Origin: Xanthocytophaga agilis | GTDB taxonomy: Bacteria > Bacteroidota > Bacteroidia > Cytophagales > 172606-1 | DNA: 64,000 nucleotides | Reading direction: 5' to 3' | Assembly (NCBI RefSeq): GCF_030068605.1 | Contig: NZ_JASJOU010000010.1 | Span: 124,001-188,000 of the forward strand | Shown: one piece after another, positions 53,434-61,950 of the stretch | How the letters are laid out: every line of letters starts with the position of its first letter | How positions within the stretch are numbered: position 1 is the stretch's first letter | Position numbers and translations under genes: made by a program | The notes under the pieces: generated by a model | The model's input: the letters and a program-made list of their open reading frames with translations, nothing else | What the model was told of the DNA's origin: nothing | Databases searched by the model: none

Positions 53434-54414
53434 ATGAATATTAAAATACAGGCAATAGAAAAATACATGCCTGGATCTGTGGTTAATTCTACAGATCTGG
53501 AAAAACATTTGCAGTTACCAACTGGCTGGATTGAAAAAAATAGTGGAGTACTAACACGGAACTGGGCAAATCCTTACGAATCTGTAGGTTCGATAGGAGC
53601 TGAAGCATTAAAGCGAGCCTTAGCAAAAGCTTCGTTGCAATTGTCAGAGCTGGACTTATTGATAGCGGCAGGGGCGTCTTATGACCACCCGATTCCCTTC
53701 AATGCCGCACTAATCAAAAAACAAATTGATACAGAATATGCCGATACTCCCTGCTTTGATGTAGATTCCACCTGTCTGAGCTTTCTGCATGCACTGGATA
53801 TTGCCCATCTCTATCTGCAATATAGAGGATTAAAGCGAGTGGCAATTGTTAATGCAGAAATCGCATCACGTAATCTTGATCCCAATGATCCTAAAACCTA
53901 CTCTTTGTTTGGTGATGCTGCCATAGCTGTAATTCTGGAAGCTTCTTCTACTGAGGGGTATCAGCCTATCGGAGCGAGTTTCAAAAATTATACGCAGGGA
54001 GTTGAATATGCTAAAATCTATGCGGGTGGGTTAGTAAAACAGGGAATAAGCGCTGTACCTGAAGAGTTCTATTTCCAGATGCAGGGAAAACACATGATTA
54101 AGTTAACACTGGAGAAACTGGCTGGTTTTATGGATGATTTTTCCCAACAGACTCATACACAACTGATAGAATATGATTTTGTACTTCCTCACCAAACCAG
54201 CCGGATAGGCAATGAACTGTTTATACGCACTTACAATCTTGATCCCCAAAAAGTAGTTTTGACGTTACCCCACTATGGTAATTGTATTTCGGCTTCTATT
54301 CCTTTAGGCTTAGAGGTATTATGGAATAATCAGCAGCTTGTCAAAGGTTCCAGAATGTTATTGGCAGGGTCTGCAGCAGGTCTGTCTCTCGGAGCTATTG
54401 CACTACAGTTTTGA
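53434..54414 (+). CDS. 3-oxoacyl-ACP synthase III-like condensing enzyme
   Basis: A 326-residue thiolase-fold enzyme with an intact KAS III-type triad: C114 in VDSTCLSFLHA, H253 in LPHQTSRIGN and N283 in HYGNCISASIP. The N-terminal substrate-entry segment PTGWIEKNSGVLTR is like FabH. It is not placed with a fatty-acid operon but with an OleD-like reductase, a hydrolase and an adenylating enzyme. OleA-like head-to-head condensation or another chain-joining reaction is therefore more likely than housekeeping initiation. It is cytoplasmic and the last gene of the operon. Confidence 0.85.
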   Translation: MNIKIQAIEKYMPGSVVNSTDLEKHLQLPTGWIEKNSGVLTRNWANPYESVGSIGAEALKRALAKASLQLSELDLLIAAGASYDHPIPFNAALIKKQIDTEYADTPCFDVDSTCLSFLHALDIAHLYLQYRGLKRVAIVNAEIASRNLDPNDPKTYSLFGDAAIAVILEASSTEGYQPIGASFKNYTQGVEYAKIYAGGLVKQGISAVPEEFYFQMQGKHMIKLTLEKLAGFMDDFSQQTHTQLIEYDFVLPHQTSRIGNELFIRTYNLDPQKVVLTLPHYGNCISASIPLGLEVLWNNQQLVKGSRMLLAGSAAGLSLGAIALQF

Positions 54415-54543
54415 TAGGGTAAACTTTTATTCAACTGTTTTACCTTGAAGGTGTCTAATACAATTTTAAAGAAGCAAAAGATATACTTTGCAGCCTTTAC
54501 AAATGGTGCCAGACAACTTCCTTACTCATCTATTCAGACTTAA

Positions 54544-55287
54544 TTAGTTGTTAATCAAACTTTTCACAGATTCAGCATATTTTATCCCGGATTCTATTTT
54601 GGATTGATTGCGATCATCCAGAAAAAGAATAAACTTACCACTAAAGTGTTTTTGTACTTCCTTGATCAAACGGGAATTTACAATAAATGAACGGCTGACA
54701 CGCAAAAAAGAATCGGGTAGCTTTTCTTCTAGATTGGTAAGTGTATAGTCTGTAAGATATTTTTTTCCTTCCGTTGTGATCAGAAAGGTATACTTGTCTT
54801 CAGCTTCAAAATAGCTGATATCTTCCAGACGCAGCAATAAAATACGGTCTCCCGTTTTAACAGAAATGGATACCATTTCTTTCTTGGGACGCATCTGTTC
54901 AATCAGCTTTAAAAACTGTTGATTATCAAACGAAGGAGAGGTTTTGCGTAGCTTCTGAATAGTCATTTCCAGACGTTCCTTCTCAATTGGTTTCAATAGA
55001 TAATCAATGGAATTTTCTTCAAATGCCCGAATAGCATACTCATCAAAGGCTGTAGCAAATACAACCATAGGTGAATAGGTTAGTTGTGCCAGCATTTCAA
55101 AACCGTTCATACCCGGCATTTCAATATCCAGAAATATCAGATCTGGTTGTAAAGCTTCTATCATTTTTAACCCATCAATGCCATTGTATGCTTCTCCAAC
55201 AATGTCAATAAAGCTTTGATGTTCGGCTAGCAATCGCTTCAAACGACTGATTGCCAGCTTTTCATCATCTATAAGTACAGTAGTCAT
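54544..55287 (-). CDS. LytTR-family response regulator
   Basis: A 247-residue regulator. The receiver domain (1-120) has D7/D8, phospho-acceptor D54 in IFLDIEMPGMNG and YLLKPIEKERL. The LytTR DNA-binding domain (about 145-245) has SISVKTGDRILLLRLEDISYFEAEDKY and SFLRVSRSFIVNSRLI. Its kinase gene lies 56 bp upstream in the same direction. It is convergent with the KAS III operon. Direct targets are unknown. Confidence 0.95.
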   Translation of the reverse strand: MTTVLIDDEKLAISRLKRLLAEHQSFIDIVGEAYNGIDGLKMIEALQPDLIFLDIEMPGMNGFEMLAQLTYSPMVVFATAFDEYAIRAFEENSIDYLLKPIEKERLEMTIQKLRKTSPSFDNQQFLKLIEQMRPKKEMVSISVKTGDRILLLRLEDISYFEAEDKYTFLITTEGKKYLTDYTLTNLEEKLPDSFLRVSRSFIVNSRLIKEVQKHFSGKFILFLDDRNQSKIESGIKYAESVKSLINN

Positions 55288-55343
55288 GTATGCTGTTGAT
55301 TAAATCTTTCACAACGTTCCTTTGTCACTGATTTGACAGGACT

Positions 55344-56510
55344 TTATCTGCTTTTCGTTAATACAATCTCTGATTCTACCTCTTTTTCATAAGAGGTACC
55401 AAATTGTTTTTTAACTGTAATCTTTATGGCTTTGTGTGGTTGATTGATAAAATCATCTCCCTGAGAAGATATACTCCGGCCATTGATAATCTCCATTCGG
55501 GCCTCTTCTCCCATGAGCAGTCTGAGTTTATCCTGTGTGCTACGCAATCCATATCCTGTAATGAGTTGTTCTGGGAATGGTACTCCATTATCGAAAATGA
55601 CAATGACTAGCTTATCCTGTTTGTCCAGAACTTTTATACCTAATATCCCTTTACCCATTGCTTTGGAGATTCCATGTTTGATTGCATTTTCTACCAATGG
55701 CTGTAATAAGAACTGAGGAATCAGGCAGTTTTTTAATTCTTCTTTCTCAAACCATAAAAAATATTCCAGTCGATCATCAAAACGCACCTTCTCCACTTCC
55801 AGATAAGTTTTAACCATCTCAATTTCGTCACTTAATCTGGTCAGATATTGGCTTTTTGCATTGGTACTATAGCGAAAGAACTTTGCCAGCAACAGAACCA
55901 TCTGTTCTGCTTTGTCAGGATCTTCATGGATTAGGCTAGCAATGGCATTCAGAGAGTTATACAAAAAATGTGGATTTATCTTGGCTTGTAATGCTTCAAG
56001 TTCTGCTTTGGTTTTCAGTTCTTTCAGTTCAAGTAACTGATATTGTTGATCATTGAGTTTGCGACTTCTTCTTTTTTCATAGTTTCCGTAAGCATATACT
56101 GATAAACCAGCTAATATTATATTACTTCCAAATATCAGACTCAGTGGGGTGAAATGAAATAGAGAATGAAAAAATGTGTATGGCCGATAGATTGCTATCT
56201 GTATCATATGCACTACAGCAAATATACATACAGCTAACAGTATGGGCCGTAGCCATATAAACCGAATTTTTTTTTCAACAAGAGAGAATACTTGAAGCGT
56301 AAGACAAATTATGATAGCTTCTGCACTGTTGTTGGTTATCAACCAGGCAAAGCTGTGCTTTAAATCTATCTCCATGGAGGGATCGTCCATCAACGTCGAA
56401 AAACTCTTGACACTAAAATAGGTGACAGCCCCAAACGCCAGGTCCAGTGCAAGAATTAGTAAGAATTGCACTATAATCTCCTTCACCTTTGATAACCACT
56501 TTGCTATCAT
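55344..56510 (-). CDS. LytS-type sensor histidine kinase
   Basis: A 388-residue membrane kinase. Four membrane helices lie in the first ~150 residues, then a coiled linker with QYQLLELKELKTKAELEALQ. The His_kinase domain has H181 in INPHFLYNSLNA, the N-box LLQPLVENAIKHG and the G-box ITGYGLRSTQDKL. It is the partner of the LytTR regulator downstream. No extracellular sensor domain is visible. Confidence 0.95.
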   Translation of the reverse strand: MIAKWLSKVKEIIVQFLLILALDLAFGAVTYFSVKSFSTLMDDPSMEIDLKHSFAWLITNNSAEAIIICLTLQVFSLVEKKIRFIWLRPILLAVCIFAVVHMIQIAIYRPYTFFHSLFHFTPLSLIFGSNIILAGLSVYAYGNYEKRRSRKLNDQQYQLLELKELKTKAELEALQAKINPHFLYNSLNAIASLIHEDPDKAEQMVLLLAKFFRYSTNAKSQYLTRLSDEIEMVKTYLEVEKVRFDDRLEYFLWFEKEELKNCLIPQFLLQPLVENAIKHGISKAMGKGILGIKVLDKQDKLVIVIFDNGVPFPEQLITGYGLRSTQDKLRLLMGEEARMEIINGRSISSQGDDFINQPHKAIKITVKKQFGTSYEKEVESEIVLTKSR

Positions 56511-56563
56511 AGCTACCTATTGATTAGTTTTGTTGTTTAGTAATACCCTACTAGTTAATTGAT

Positions 56564-56980
56564 TCAATCACTGTCTCTTTGTTCAATAACAGACCCTCCG
56601 TAAAGATTGATATTTGACACTTGTGGAGAACCGGAAAAGACCAGGATACTTGCTCTCTTGAGACATGCAGAATGAATGATGCGACTCACAGATAATTCCA
56701 GGCTTGCTCCCCAATCAGCCAGTTCGATAGTTGCTTCTTCACAAAAAAAGCTATTTAGGTTCAGATAACTTCCGGCTGTCGCTTTTTTAACAATTAAATG
56801 TTTGCATTCACCATATATTTCTATGGTGCTCCCTCCTACTATACTTAGTTCTATAGTATTCTCCGGACATTTAACAATTGCTAAAACACTACTTCCTCCA
56901 CCAACGGAAATAGCAGCATCCTGATTAGTATCCCACACAATTTTTTCTTTTTGCCCAACAGAGACCTCCAGTGTTTTCAT
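56564..56980 (-). CDS. Small beta-helix-like (GIN/DUF2807-like) protein without signal
   Basis: A 138-residue protein of repeated short strands: ISVGGGSSVLAIVKC, IELSIVGGSTIEIYGEC, LIVKKATAGSYLNL, IELADWGASLELSV and VSNINLYGGSVIEQ. The recurring GGS/GAS turns resemble the head (GIN) domain of putative autotransporter adhesins. It has no signal peptide and is half the usual length, so it may be cytoplasmic. It lies 47 bp from the HMA-like gene in a leftward cluster that begins with the TonB receptor. Confidence 0.6.
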   Translation of the reverse strand: MKTLEVSVGQKEKIVWDTNQDAAISVGGGSSVLAIVKCPENTIELSIVGGSTIEIYGECKHLIVKKATAGSYLNLNSFFCEEATIELADWGASLELSVSRIIHSACLKRASILVFSGSPQVSNINLYGGSVIEQRDSD

Positions 56981-57027
56981 AGCTGATACCCCATTTTTAA
57001 GATCTGATTAATAAGTTATCCACACAG

Positions 57028-57237
57028 TTATAGCTCTTCGCATTGAAACCCTAATGTATGTAAAATATCAATAATTTTCTGTGCAGATAAGCTAATGGTT
57101 TCAATGCGTAATACTTTATCACAATCAGCCAGATCCAGGTTCCATTTCAGAATATCCGGGATCTGGCTCAATTGCAACTGAATATCTCTTAGAGCGTTTT
57201 TCGATTTTACATTTGTTTTAAAAACTAAAACGTCCAT
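57028..57237 (-). CDS. HMA-like ferredoxin-fold protein lacking CxxC
   Basis: A 69-residue protein with the beta-alpha-beta-beta-alpha-beta pattern of heavy-metal-associated domains: VLVFKTNVKSKNALRDIQLQL, then KWNLDLADCDKVLRIE and SAQKIIDILHTLGF. The metal-binding CxxC of true HMA domains is missing; only single cysteines remain (C45 and C66). Such degenerate forms are frequent in Bacteroidota. It is cytoplasmic, 33 bp from the TPR-like gene. Confidence 0.65.
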   Translation of the reverse strand: MDVLVFKTNVKSKNALRDIQLQLSQIPDILKWNLDLADCDKVLRIETISLSAQKIIDILHTLGFQCEEL

Positions 57238-57270
57238 CCGAAAAAGTTTTAGATAGATACTAACAAAATT

Positions 57271-57903
57271 CTATTGGCATTTTTTCAGCATTTCTTCGTT
57301 GTATTCTTTTCCCCACGCAGGTGCAATGTTAGAAGTCGGTTTAAAACTTTCATATTTTGTTTTTGCCTTCTGAAAAAGCGGACAGGCATTTTTAGCACCA
57401 CCGCCAAATGGTTCAGGAGTATAAAACAGGCTTGTTCCTCTCAGATAATAAATCCGGGGGTTCTCTGAATTTACTTTTTCTGCTTTTTGCAGATTCTCCT
57501 CAAAAATCTTTCCTTGTGTTTGCCAGCGGTTTTGTCCATCTACAGACATATTTGCCATTGCTACATACGCTTTCATGATATATGTTTCATCATTGTCTGT
57601 TTTCAGTTCTGATAACAAGCTCTCTGCTTTGGTTACATACTGATCTTTCTTCTGGCTATCATTTTCCATGAACGACATATTAGCATAACAATAGGCAGCA
57701 TAGTAATTAGGCATCCACTCTCCTGCTGAATTTTTACCAATCATTTCAAATTTGTTGGCAACAGCCTGAAAGTCTTCTACCGATTTTGCTGTCTTCATCT
57801 GAGTGAGGGCCGCCTCAACAGCTTTGACAAATTTTTCATCAGCAGCGAAAGTGCTTACTATTCCTGCCATCAGAATAAAAAGAGTTATAAGGGTCTTTTT
57901 CAT
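57271..57903 (-). CDS. Exported TPR-like protein
   Basis: A 210-residue protein with a signal peptide (TLITLFILMAGIVSTFAA) and helical repeats of TPR type: KSVEDFQAVANKFEMIG, NYYAAYCYANMSFM, ETYIMKAYVAMANMSVDG and NPRIYYLRGTSLFYTPEPFGGG, with a closing CPLFQKAKTKYESF. The GGG-A-KNAC-PLFQKA pattern is seen in periplasmic proteins near metal- or TonB-related genes in this phylum. Its role is unknown. Confidence 0.7.
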   Translation of the reverse strand: MKKTLITLFILMAGIVSTFAADEKFVKAVEAALTQMKTAKSVEDFQAVANKFEMIGKNSAGEWMPNYYAAYCYANMSFMENDSQKKDQYVTKAESLLSELKTDNDETYIMKAYVAMANMSVDGQNRWQTQGKIFEENLQKAEKVNSENPRIYYLRGTSLFYTPEPFGGGAKNACPLFQKAKTKYESFKPTSNIAPAWGKEYNEEMLKKCQ

Positions 57904-57947
57904 AATTGTACCTATAAGATTAAGTGAATAATTGTGTAAGTTGTTTA

Positions 57948-58193
57948 TCAGATTGTTTTTCTTTTTGTTCTTGAAACCTGGTAAGTTCTAGTAGTTCCTT
58001 TGAAATATTTCCTTGCCAGATGTCCCAGCCATAACCAGCATCCGGAAAGGATAACCAATGGTAAAATAACCCACTTTACCATTCTGGCTGCTTCTGGTAT
58101 ATTGGCTACTGGTCCATAGACATAACCCAGAATGGGAATGCTTGTCAGAATATGGAACCAGCGGATAATTTTTCGTTCAATGGCTGCTTTCAT
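57948..58193 (-). CDS. Small membrane protein
   Basis: About 81 residues from ATG 58193; TTG at 58202 is an alternative. Two hydrophobic helices, WFHILTSIPILGYVYGP and MVKWVILPLVILSGCWLWLG, are followed by a basic tail RKYFKGTTRTYQVSRTKRK. It is an inner-membrane protein of unknown function, 9-18 bp from the TonB receptor gene and almost certainly co-transcribed with it. Confidence 0.65.
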   Translation of the reverse strand: MKAAIERKIIRWFHILTSIPILGYVYGPVANIPEAARMVKWVILPLVILSGCWLWLGHLARKYFKGTTRTYQVSRTKRKTI

Positions 58194-58211
58194 AGTTGTC
58201 AAGGATTGATC

Positions 58212-60365
58212 CTAGGAGTTAGATTTTTTCAGTTTATCAATTGTTATATTCACTCCCAGAAATACTGAGCGATAAGTAGGCGGGCTTGTGGGTATTCTAT
58301 TTTTGCCATCAGCACTATATCGATATCCAAAAACATTCTGGGTACCCAGCACATTGCTTACTTCTGCATAAATCACGGTAAAGTTTCCACCAATACTAGT
58401 CAGATAGTTGAAACTCATACTTAGGTTGTGATAAGCAGGAGTATGGGCTGACATAAATTCCTGCTCATTTGGATTATAGTAAGGCCGTCCACTGCTATAG
58501 GTATAGGAAGCATTGGCTTGCAGATTGATTTTTGAAAAATATCGTTTATACAAGACACTGAAATTGTGCGTAGAAGCGAAAGAAGGCATAACCTTTGCCA
58601 GATAGTTAGCAAACAATCGCTTTGTATCCAGATAAGAATAAGAGATCCAGTATTCTGAGTTTTTAAAGGTTTTTCGATCTCTAAAGAACACATCAAACCC
58701 CTGAGCATAGCCACCACCTGAGTTATCTGTTATCCCGTATGGAAACCGAAAGGCGTTCGCATCAAATGGCTCATCCACAAACTCTCTGACCAGTTGAGAA
58801 TAGCTCTTATAATAGGCTTCGACCCGAAAAGTGCGGTCATTTCGTATTCGCTGATAGTTCAGAATAAAATGCTCTGCTTTTTCAAAGTCCAGCTTCTTAT
58901 TAATATACAGGTAGAGTTGATTAGGATTTTGATAAAACTGTCCATAGGCTAAAGATATCTGGCTGTAATCACTCGTCTTATAGGCCAATGATAATCTGGG
59001 TGCAACATTCCATCGATGAATAACCTGTGAATACTCATTCCGGATACCTGCTCTTCCTACCAACTTATGGGTAATGTGTACATCTGTCTCCAGAAAGTTG
59101 GCCCAGTATACATCCCGAAAGGAAGTTTTGTACTCGTCAAACTGATTCTTGTATTCATAGGTGTGTAACTCTGTTCCTACGCTGACTGCCACGTCATTTG
59201 TAAAATCGCGGGTAAACATAATGCGTCCCTGTGTACGACTATCACCACGACTTGCATCAGCTGTATCAAGTCTAAGATCATCCTTATTAAAGCTTTGTGA
59301 AAATCCGATATAGAGTTTTCCCTTGTCAAAAGCCTCTGTATAGGATACATTCGAGTAAAAATTCTGATTCTTTAGTCCAAAAGTAGATTTTCCTGAATCA
59401 GTGGTTTCATCGGGTGCTGTCAAACCTAATGTATTACCTGCCAGGTTTGCATATACTTTCAACATCCCTGTCGCAGAGGTCTGCTTGCGGAAATTAGAGG
59501 CGAAGCTATATCCTTGTGGTGCTTTGTGCCACTCTATATTTTGCGAGTTAAGATTAAACAAGATAGGTCCAACATTGAAATAGCTACCGTTAAAATCTAA
59601 TGACGTTTTCTCCCAGCGTTGTGTATATCCTCCGTATACACTAGCAAAATTGATTCCGCCATTTATCTGTGATTTCTCAGGAAGATCATTGCTATTTAAA
59701 ACCAGTACAGAGGATAACGCCTGTCCATATTGTGCGGAATAGCCTCCCGTACTAAAAGCAGTACCTTTAAACTGGAAGGGAGAGAAACGGCCCCGTTGCG
59801 CTACATTTGGGACGCTACTAAAGAATGGATTCTGTACAATTAAACCATCAATAACAGCTTTTGTCTCAGTACCAGATCCTCCTCTTACAAACAAACCTTC
59901 CTGTTCACCCACCTGTGAAGTACCTGGCAATGATTGCAAAGCACGAAATATGTCTGCACCTGCACCAGCTGTAGTAACAATATCAAGAGGTTTTAGAATA
60001 GTAGTACGCTTCTCATCGCTTGCTTCGAAAACCCCTGCTGTAATTACTACCTCATTTAAGGTCGCATTTTTTGATTCAGTTAAAACGATAGTTAAAGTAA
60101 TAGGCTTACCTAGTTGCACCTTCTGCTCTGAATTTTCATATCCTATATAGCTTACTATTAAGGTAGCTGTATCTTTCTCATCAGTAGCGAGCTTAAAATT
60201 TCCCTGCCCATCAGTAGTGGCACCATCGTATGTTCCCTTCAGATAGACGCTAGCTCCCGCCAACACCTCCTTTTTAGCATCTGTAACTTTACCTGAAATA
60301 ATAGTCTGAGCCCATATCCAACTAGTAGACATCAAAAAAAAGTAAAGAGTAAAAAATGTTTTCAT
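58212..60365 (-). CDS. TonB-dependent receptor
   Basis: A 717-residue outer-membrane receptor. A signal peptide ends near IWAQ. Residues 20-105 are a carboxypeptidase-like domain (ISGKVTDAKKEVLAGASVYLKG). The plug (about 120-225) has ADIFRALQSLPGTSQVGEQEGLFVRGGSGTETK, and the barrel follows to an aromatic C-terminus. It is shorter than SusC-type receptors and resembles those for siderophores, cobalamin or metals. It begins a leftward cluster with the small membrane, TPR-like and HMA-like genes, suggesting metal or cofactor uptake (inference). Confidence 0.9.
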   Translation of the reverse strand: MKTFFTLYFFLMSTSWIWAQTIISGKVTDAKKEVLAGASVYLKGTYDGATTDGQGNFKLATDEKDTATLIVSYIGYENSEQKVQLGKPITLTIVLTESKNATLNEVVITAGVFEASDEKRTTILKPLDIVTTAGAGADIFRALQSLPGTSQVGEQEGLFVRGGSGTETKAVIDGLIVQNPFFSSVPNVAQRGRFSPFQFKGTAFSTGGYSAQYGQALSSVLVLNSNDLPEKSQINGGINFASVYGGYTQRWEKTSLDFNGSYFNVGPILFNLNSQNIEWHKAPQGYSFASNFRKQTSATGMLKVYANLAGNTLGLTAPDETTDSGKSTFGLKNQNFYSNVSYTEAFDKGKLYIGFSQSFNKDDLRLDTADASRGDSRTQGRIMFTRDFTNDVAVSVGTELHTYEYKNQFDEYKTSFRDVYWANFLETDVHITHKLVGRAGIRNEYSQVIHRWNVAPRLSLAYKTSDYSQISLAYGQFYQNPNQLYLYINKKLDFEKAEHFILNYQRIRNDRTFRVEAYYKSYSQLVREFVDEPFDANAFRFPYGITDNSGGGYAQGFDVFFRDRKTFKNSEYWISYSYLDTKRLFANYLAKVMPSFASTHNFSVLYKRYFSKINLQANASYTYSSGRPYYNPNEQEFMSAHTPAYHNLSMSFNYLTSIGGNFTVIYAEVSNVLGTQNVFGYRYSADGKNRIPTSPPTYRSVFLGVNITIDKLKKSNS

Positions 60366-60477
60366 AGTTACGGTTTGTTTTGAGTGCGTAACAAAGAAAA
60401 TAACACTTCACTCCTTGTGCCATTGCTTTCCGATGAACTATGGTAAATAAGGGAGTAGAATCAGGATTTCGGGATGT

Positions 60478-60506
60478 AAAAAAAGCCATCAACTTTCGCT
60501 GATGGC
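60478..60506 (-). terminator. Intrinsic terminator downstream of the TerC-family gene
   Basis: On the minus strand GCCATCA pairs with TGATGGC around GCGAAAGT and is followed by seven Ts. It begins 28 bp after the terC-like stop codon and separates that gene from the TonB receptor cluster. Confidence 0.85.
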
Positions 60507-60533
60507 ATTGGAAATGTATATGAAAAGTTATTA

Positions 60534-61289
60534 TCAATAATCTTTCAATTCCTGATTGCGCAGTTTGACAGGCTTTGTTCGTTTACGGATCTGCATATTA
60601 ATGATTTCAATTAATACAGCAAACGCCATTGCAAAATATACATATCCTTTATCTATATGGAATCCGAATGCTTCCATTGCCAGCAAGAATCCAATCATAA
60701 TCAGAAAGGACAATGCCAGGATTTTGAATGTTGGATGACGGTTGATAAAATCATTGACTGCTTTCGCAAATATTGCCATAATAATAGATGACAAAATCAC
60801 GGCAATGATCATGATAGGCACTTCTTTGACCAAACCAATAGCAGTCAGGATAGAGTCAAATGAAAACACCAGGTTAATAACAGTAATCTGTAAGATTACC
60901 CAACCTAATGCATTGCCGTCATTTGCTTCTTTAGTAGTCATTTGTGCTTCTTCTTCTCCCTCCAGCTTACCATGGATCTCTGAAACACTTTTTCCTATCA
61001 GAAAGAATCCTCCTACCAGCAAAATCAGATCCTTACCTGTAAAATCTTTTTCAAAAATTGTGAACCAGGGATCTTGTAATGCAATAATCCAGGAAAGGCC
61101 AAATAATAACAGTATTCGAATAACCACTGCCAGGATTAATCCTATATTTCTTGCCTTTGCTTGTTTTGCCCGAGGTAACTTATTAGATATGATGGAAACG
61201 AAAATAATGTTATCAATCCCTAACACTATTTCCAAAAGTGTCAGGGTAAACATGCTAATAATTGCTTGTGTAGTGAATAATGACTCCAT
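60534..61289 (-). CDS. TerC-family integral membrane protein
   Basis: About 251 residues from ATG 61289 (MESLFTTQAIISMFTLTLLEIVLG); an upstream in-frame start at 61355 would add 22 polar residues with no family match. Seven or more membrane helices are seen. The acidic motifs LEIVLGIDNIIFVSI and QITVINLVFSFDSILTAIGL are the two conserved metal-associated signatures of TerC/Alx proteins. Members export manganese or take part in membrane-protein metallation. It is monocistronic, with a good terminator. Confidence 0.92.
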   Translation of the reverse strand: MESLFTTQAIISMFTLTLLEIVLGIDNIIFVSIISNKLPRAKQAKARNIGLILAVVIRILLLFGLSWIIALQDPWFTIFEKDFTGKDLILLVGGFFLIGKSVSEIHGKLEGEEEAQMTTKEANDGNALGWVILQITVINLVFSFDSILTAIGLVKEVPIMIIAVILSSIIMAIFAKAVNDFINRHPTFKILALSFLIMIGFLLAMEAFGFHIDKGYVYFAMAFAVLIEIINMQIRKRTKPVKLRNQELKDY

Positions 61290-61484
61290 AAAATTGATTA
61301 ATGGTTGATTGCAGTGTTGATGGCCTGTTTGATCAAATGTAACCCATCTAAACAAATCGACAAAAGAAAATAAAGAAATAGTGTTAGCAATAAACAGATA
61401 ACCAGCGTTTTAAAAAATACTTTTTTCCATGTTGTCTTACACTGTCGTTTGTGACCAGAAGGTATTCAGTTTTTTTTGGTACTC

Positions 61485-61541
61485 AAACTATAGATCCCGT
61501 TTAAAAACTATAAAAATAGTTTGATAACTATAAAAATAGTT
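61485..61541. promoter_or_regulatory. Three phased BlaI-type operators
   Basis: AAACTAT-AAAA-ATAGTTT is at 61505-61522 and AACTAT-AAAA-ATAGTT at 61526-61541. A half-conserved AAACTAT-AGAT-CCCGTTT lies at 61485-61502. The three centres are 20 bp apart, on nearly the same helix face. They end 13 bp before the start codon of the BlaI-like gene, so the pair is probably self-repressed. Confidence 0.75.
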
Positions 61542-61554
61542 TTACATTTACTTT

Positions 61555-61914
61555 ATGGAAAAGTTAACAGCAAAGGAAGAAGAGATTATGCAGGTAGTAT
61601 GGCAGGTAGGTAAAGGATTTGTCAAGGATTTTATGGCTATTATATCCGAACCCAAGCCACATTATAATACACTCTCTACCATAATTCGCAATCTGGAAGA
61701 GAAAGGTTATATCGCCCATAAAGAGTATGGAGGTAGTTATGAATACTATCCTCTGATAAGTAAAGAAGAATACCGTCAGGCTTTTATAGGTAAGATGATT
61801 GCCAGTTATTTTGATAACTCTTACAAAAGTCTGGTGTCGTTTTTTGCCAGGCAGGATAAAATATCAGCTGAAGAATTGAAAGAAATATTGGATATGATTC
61901 AGAAAAAGCAATAA
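61555..61914 (+). CDS. BlaI/MecI/CopY-family repressor
   Basis: A 119-residue winged-helix repressor. It has LTAKEEEIMQVVWQVGKGFVKDFM, the recognition region HYNTLSTIIRNLEEKGYIAHKEYGGSYEYYPLISKEEY and a C-terminal dimerisation part. BlaI-like repressors are inactivated by proteolysis through a BlaR1-type membrane protease, which is encoded 36 bp downstream. The operators at 61485-61541 support autoregulation. Beta-lactamase genes are not nearby, so the output is likely general envelope signalling. Confidence 0.93.
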   Translation: MEKLTAKEEEIMQVVWQVGKGFVKDFMAIISEPKPHYNTLSTIIRNLEEKGYIAHKEYGGSYEYYPLISKEEYRQAFIGKMIASYFDNSYKSLVSFFARQDKISAEELKEILDMIQKKQ

Positions 61915-61950
61915 GATTCTGAAAACCAGTTTTATTTAAATGAATTACCT

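Noticed and set aside
50235-54414. Ordinary fatty-acid biosynthesis operon (fabH-type)
   Set aside because: No acyl carrier protein, fabD, fabG or plsX gene is adjacent, and the reductase, hydrolase and adenylating enzyme do not belong to that pathway.
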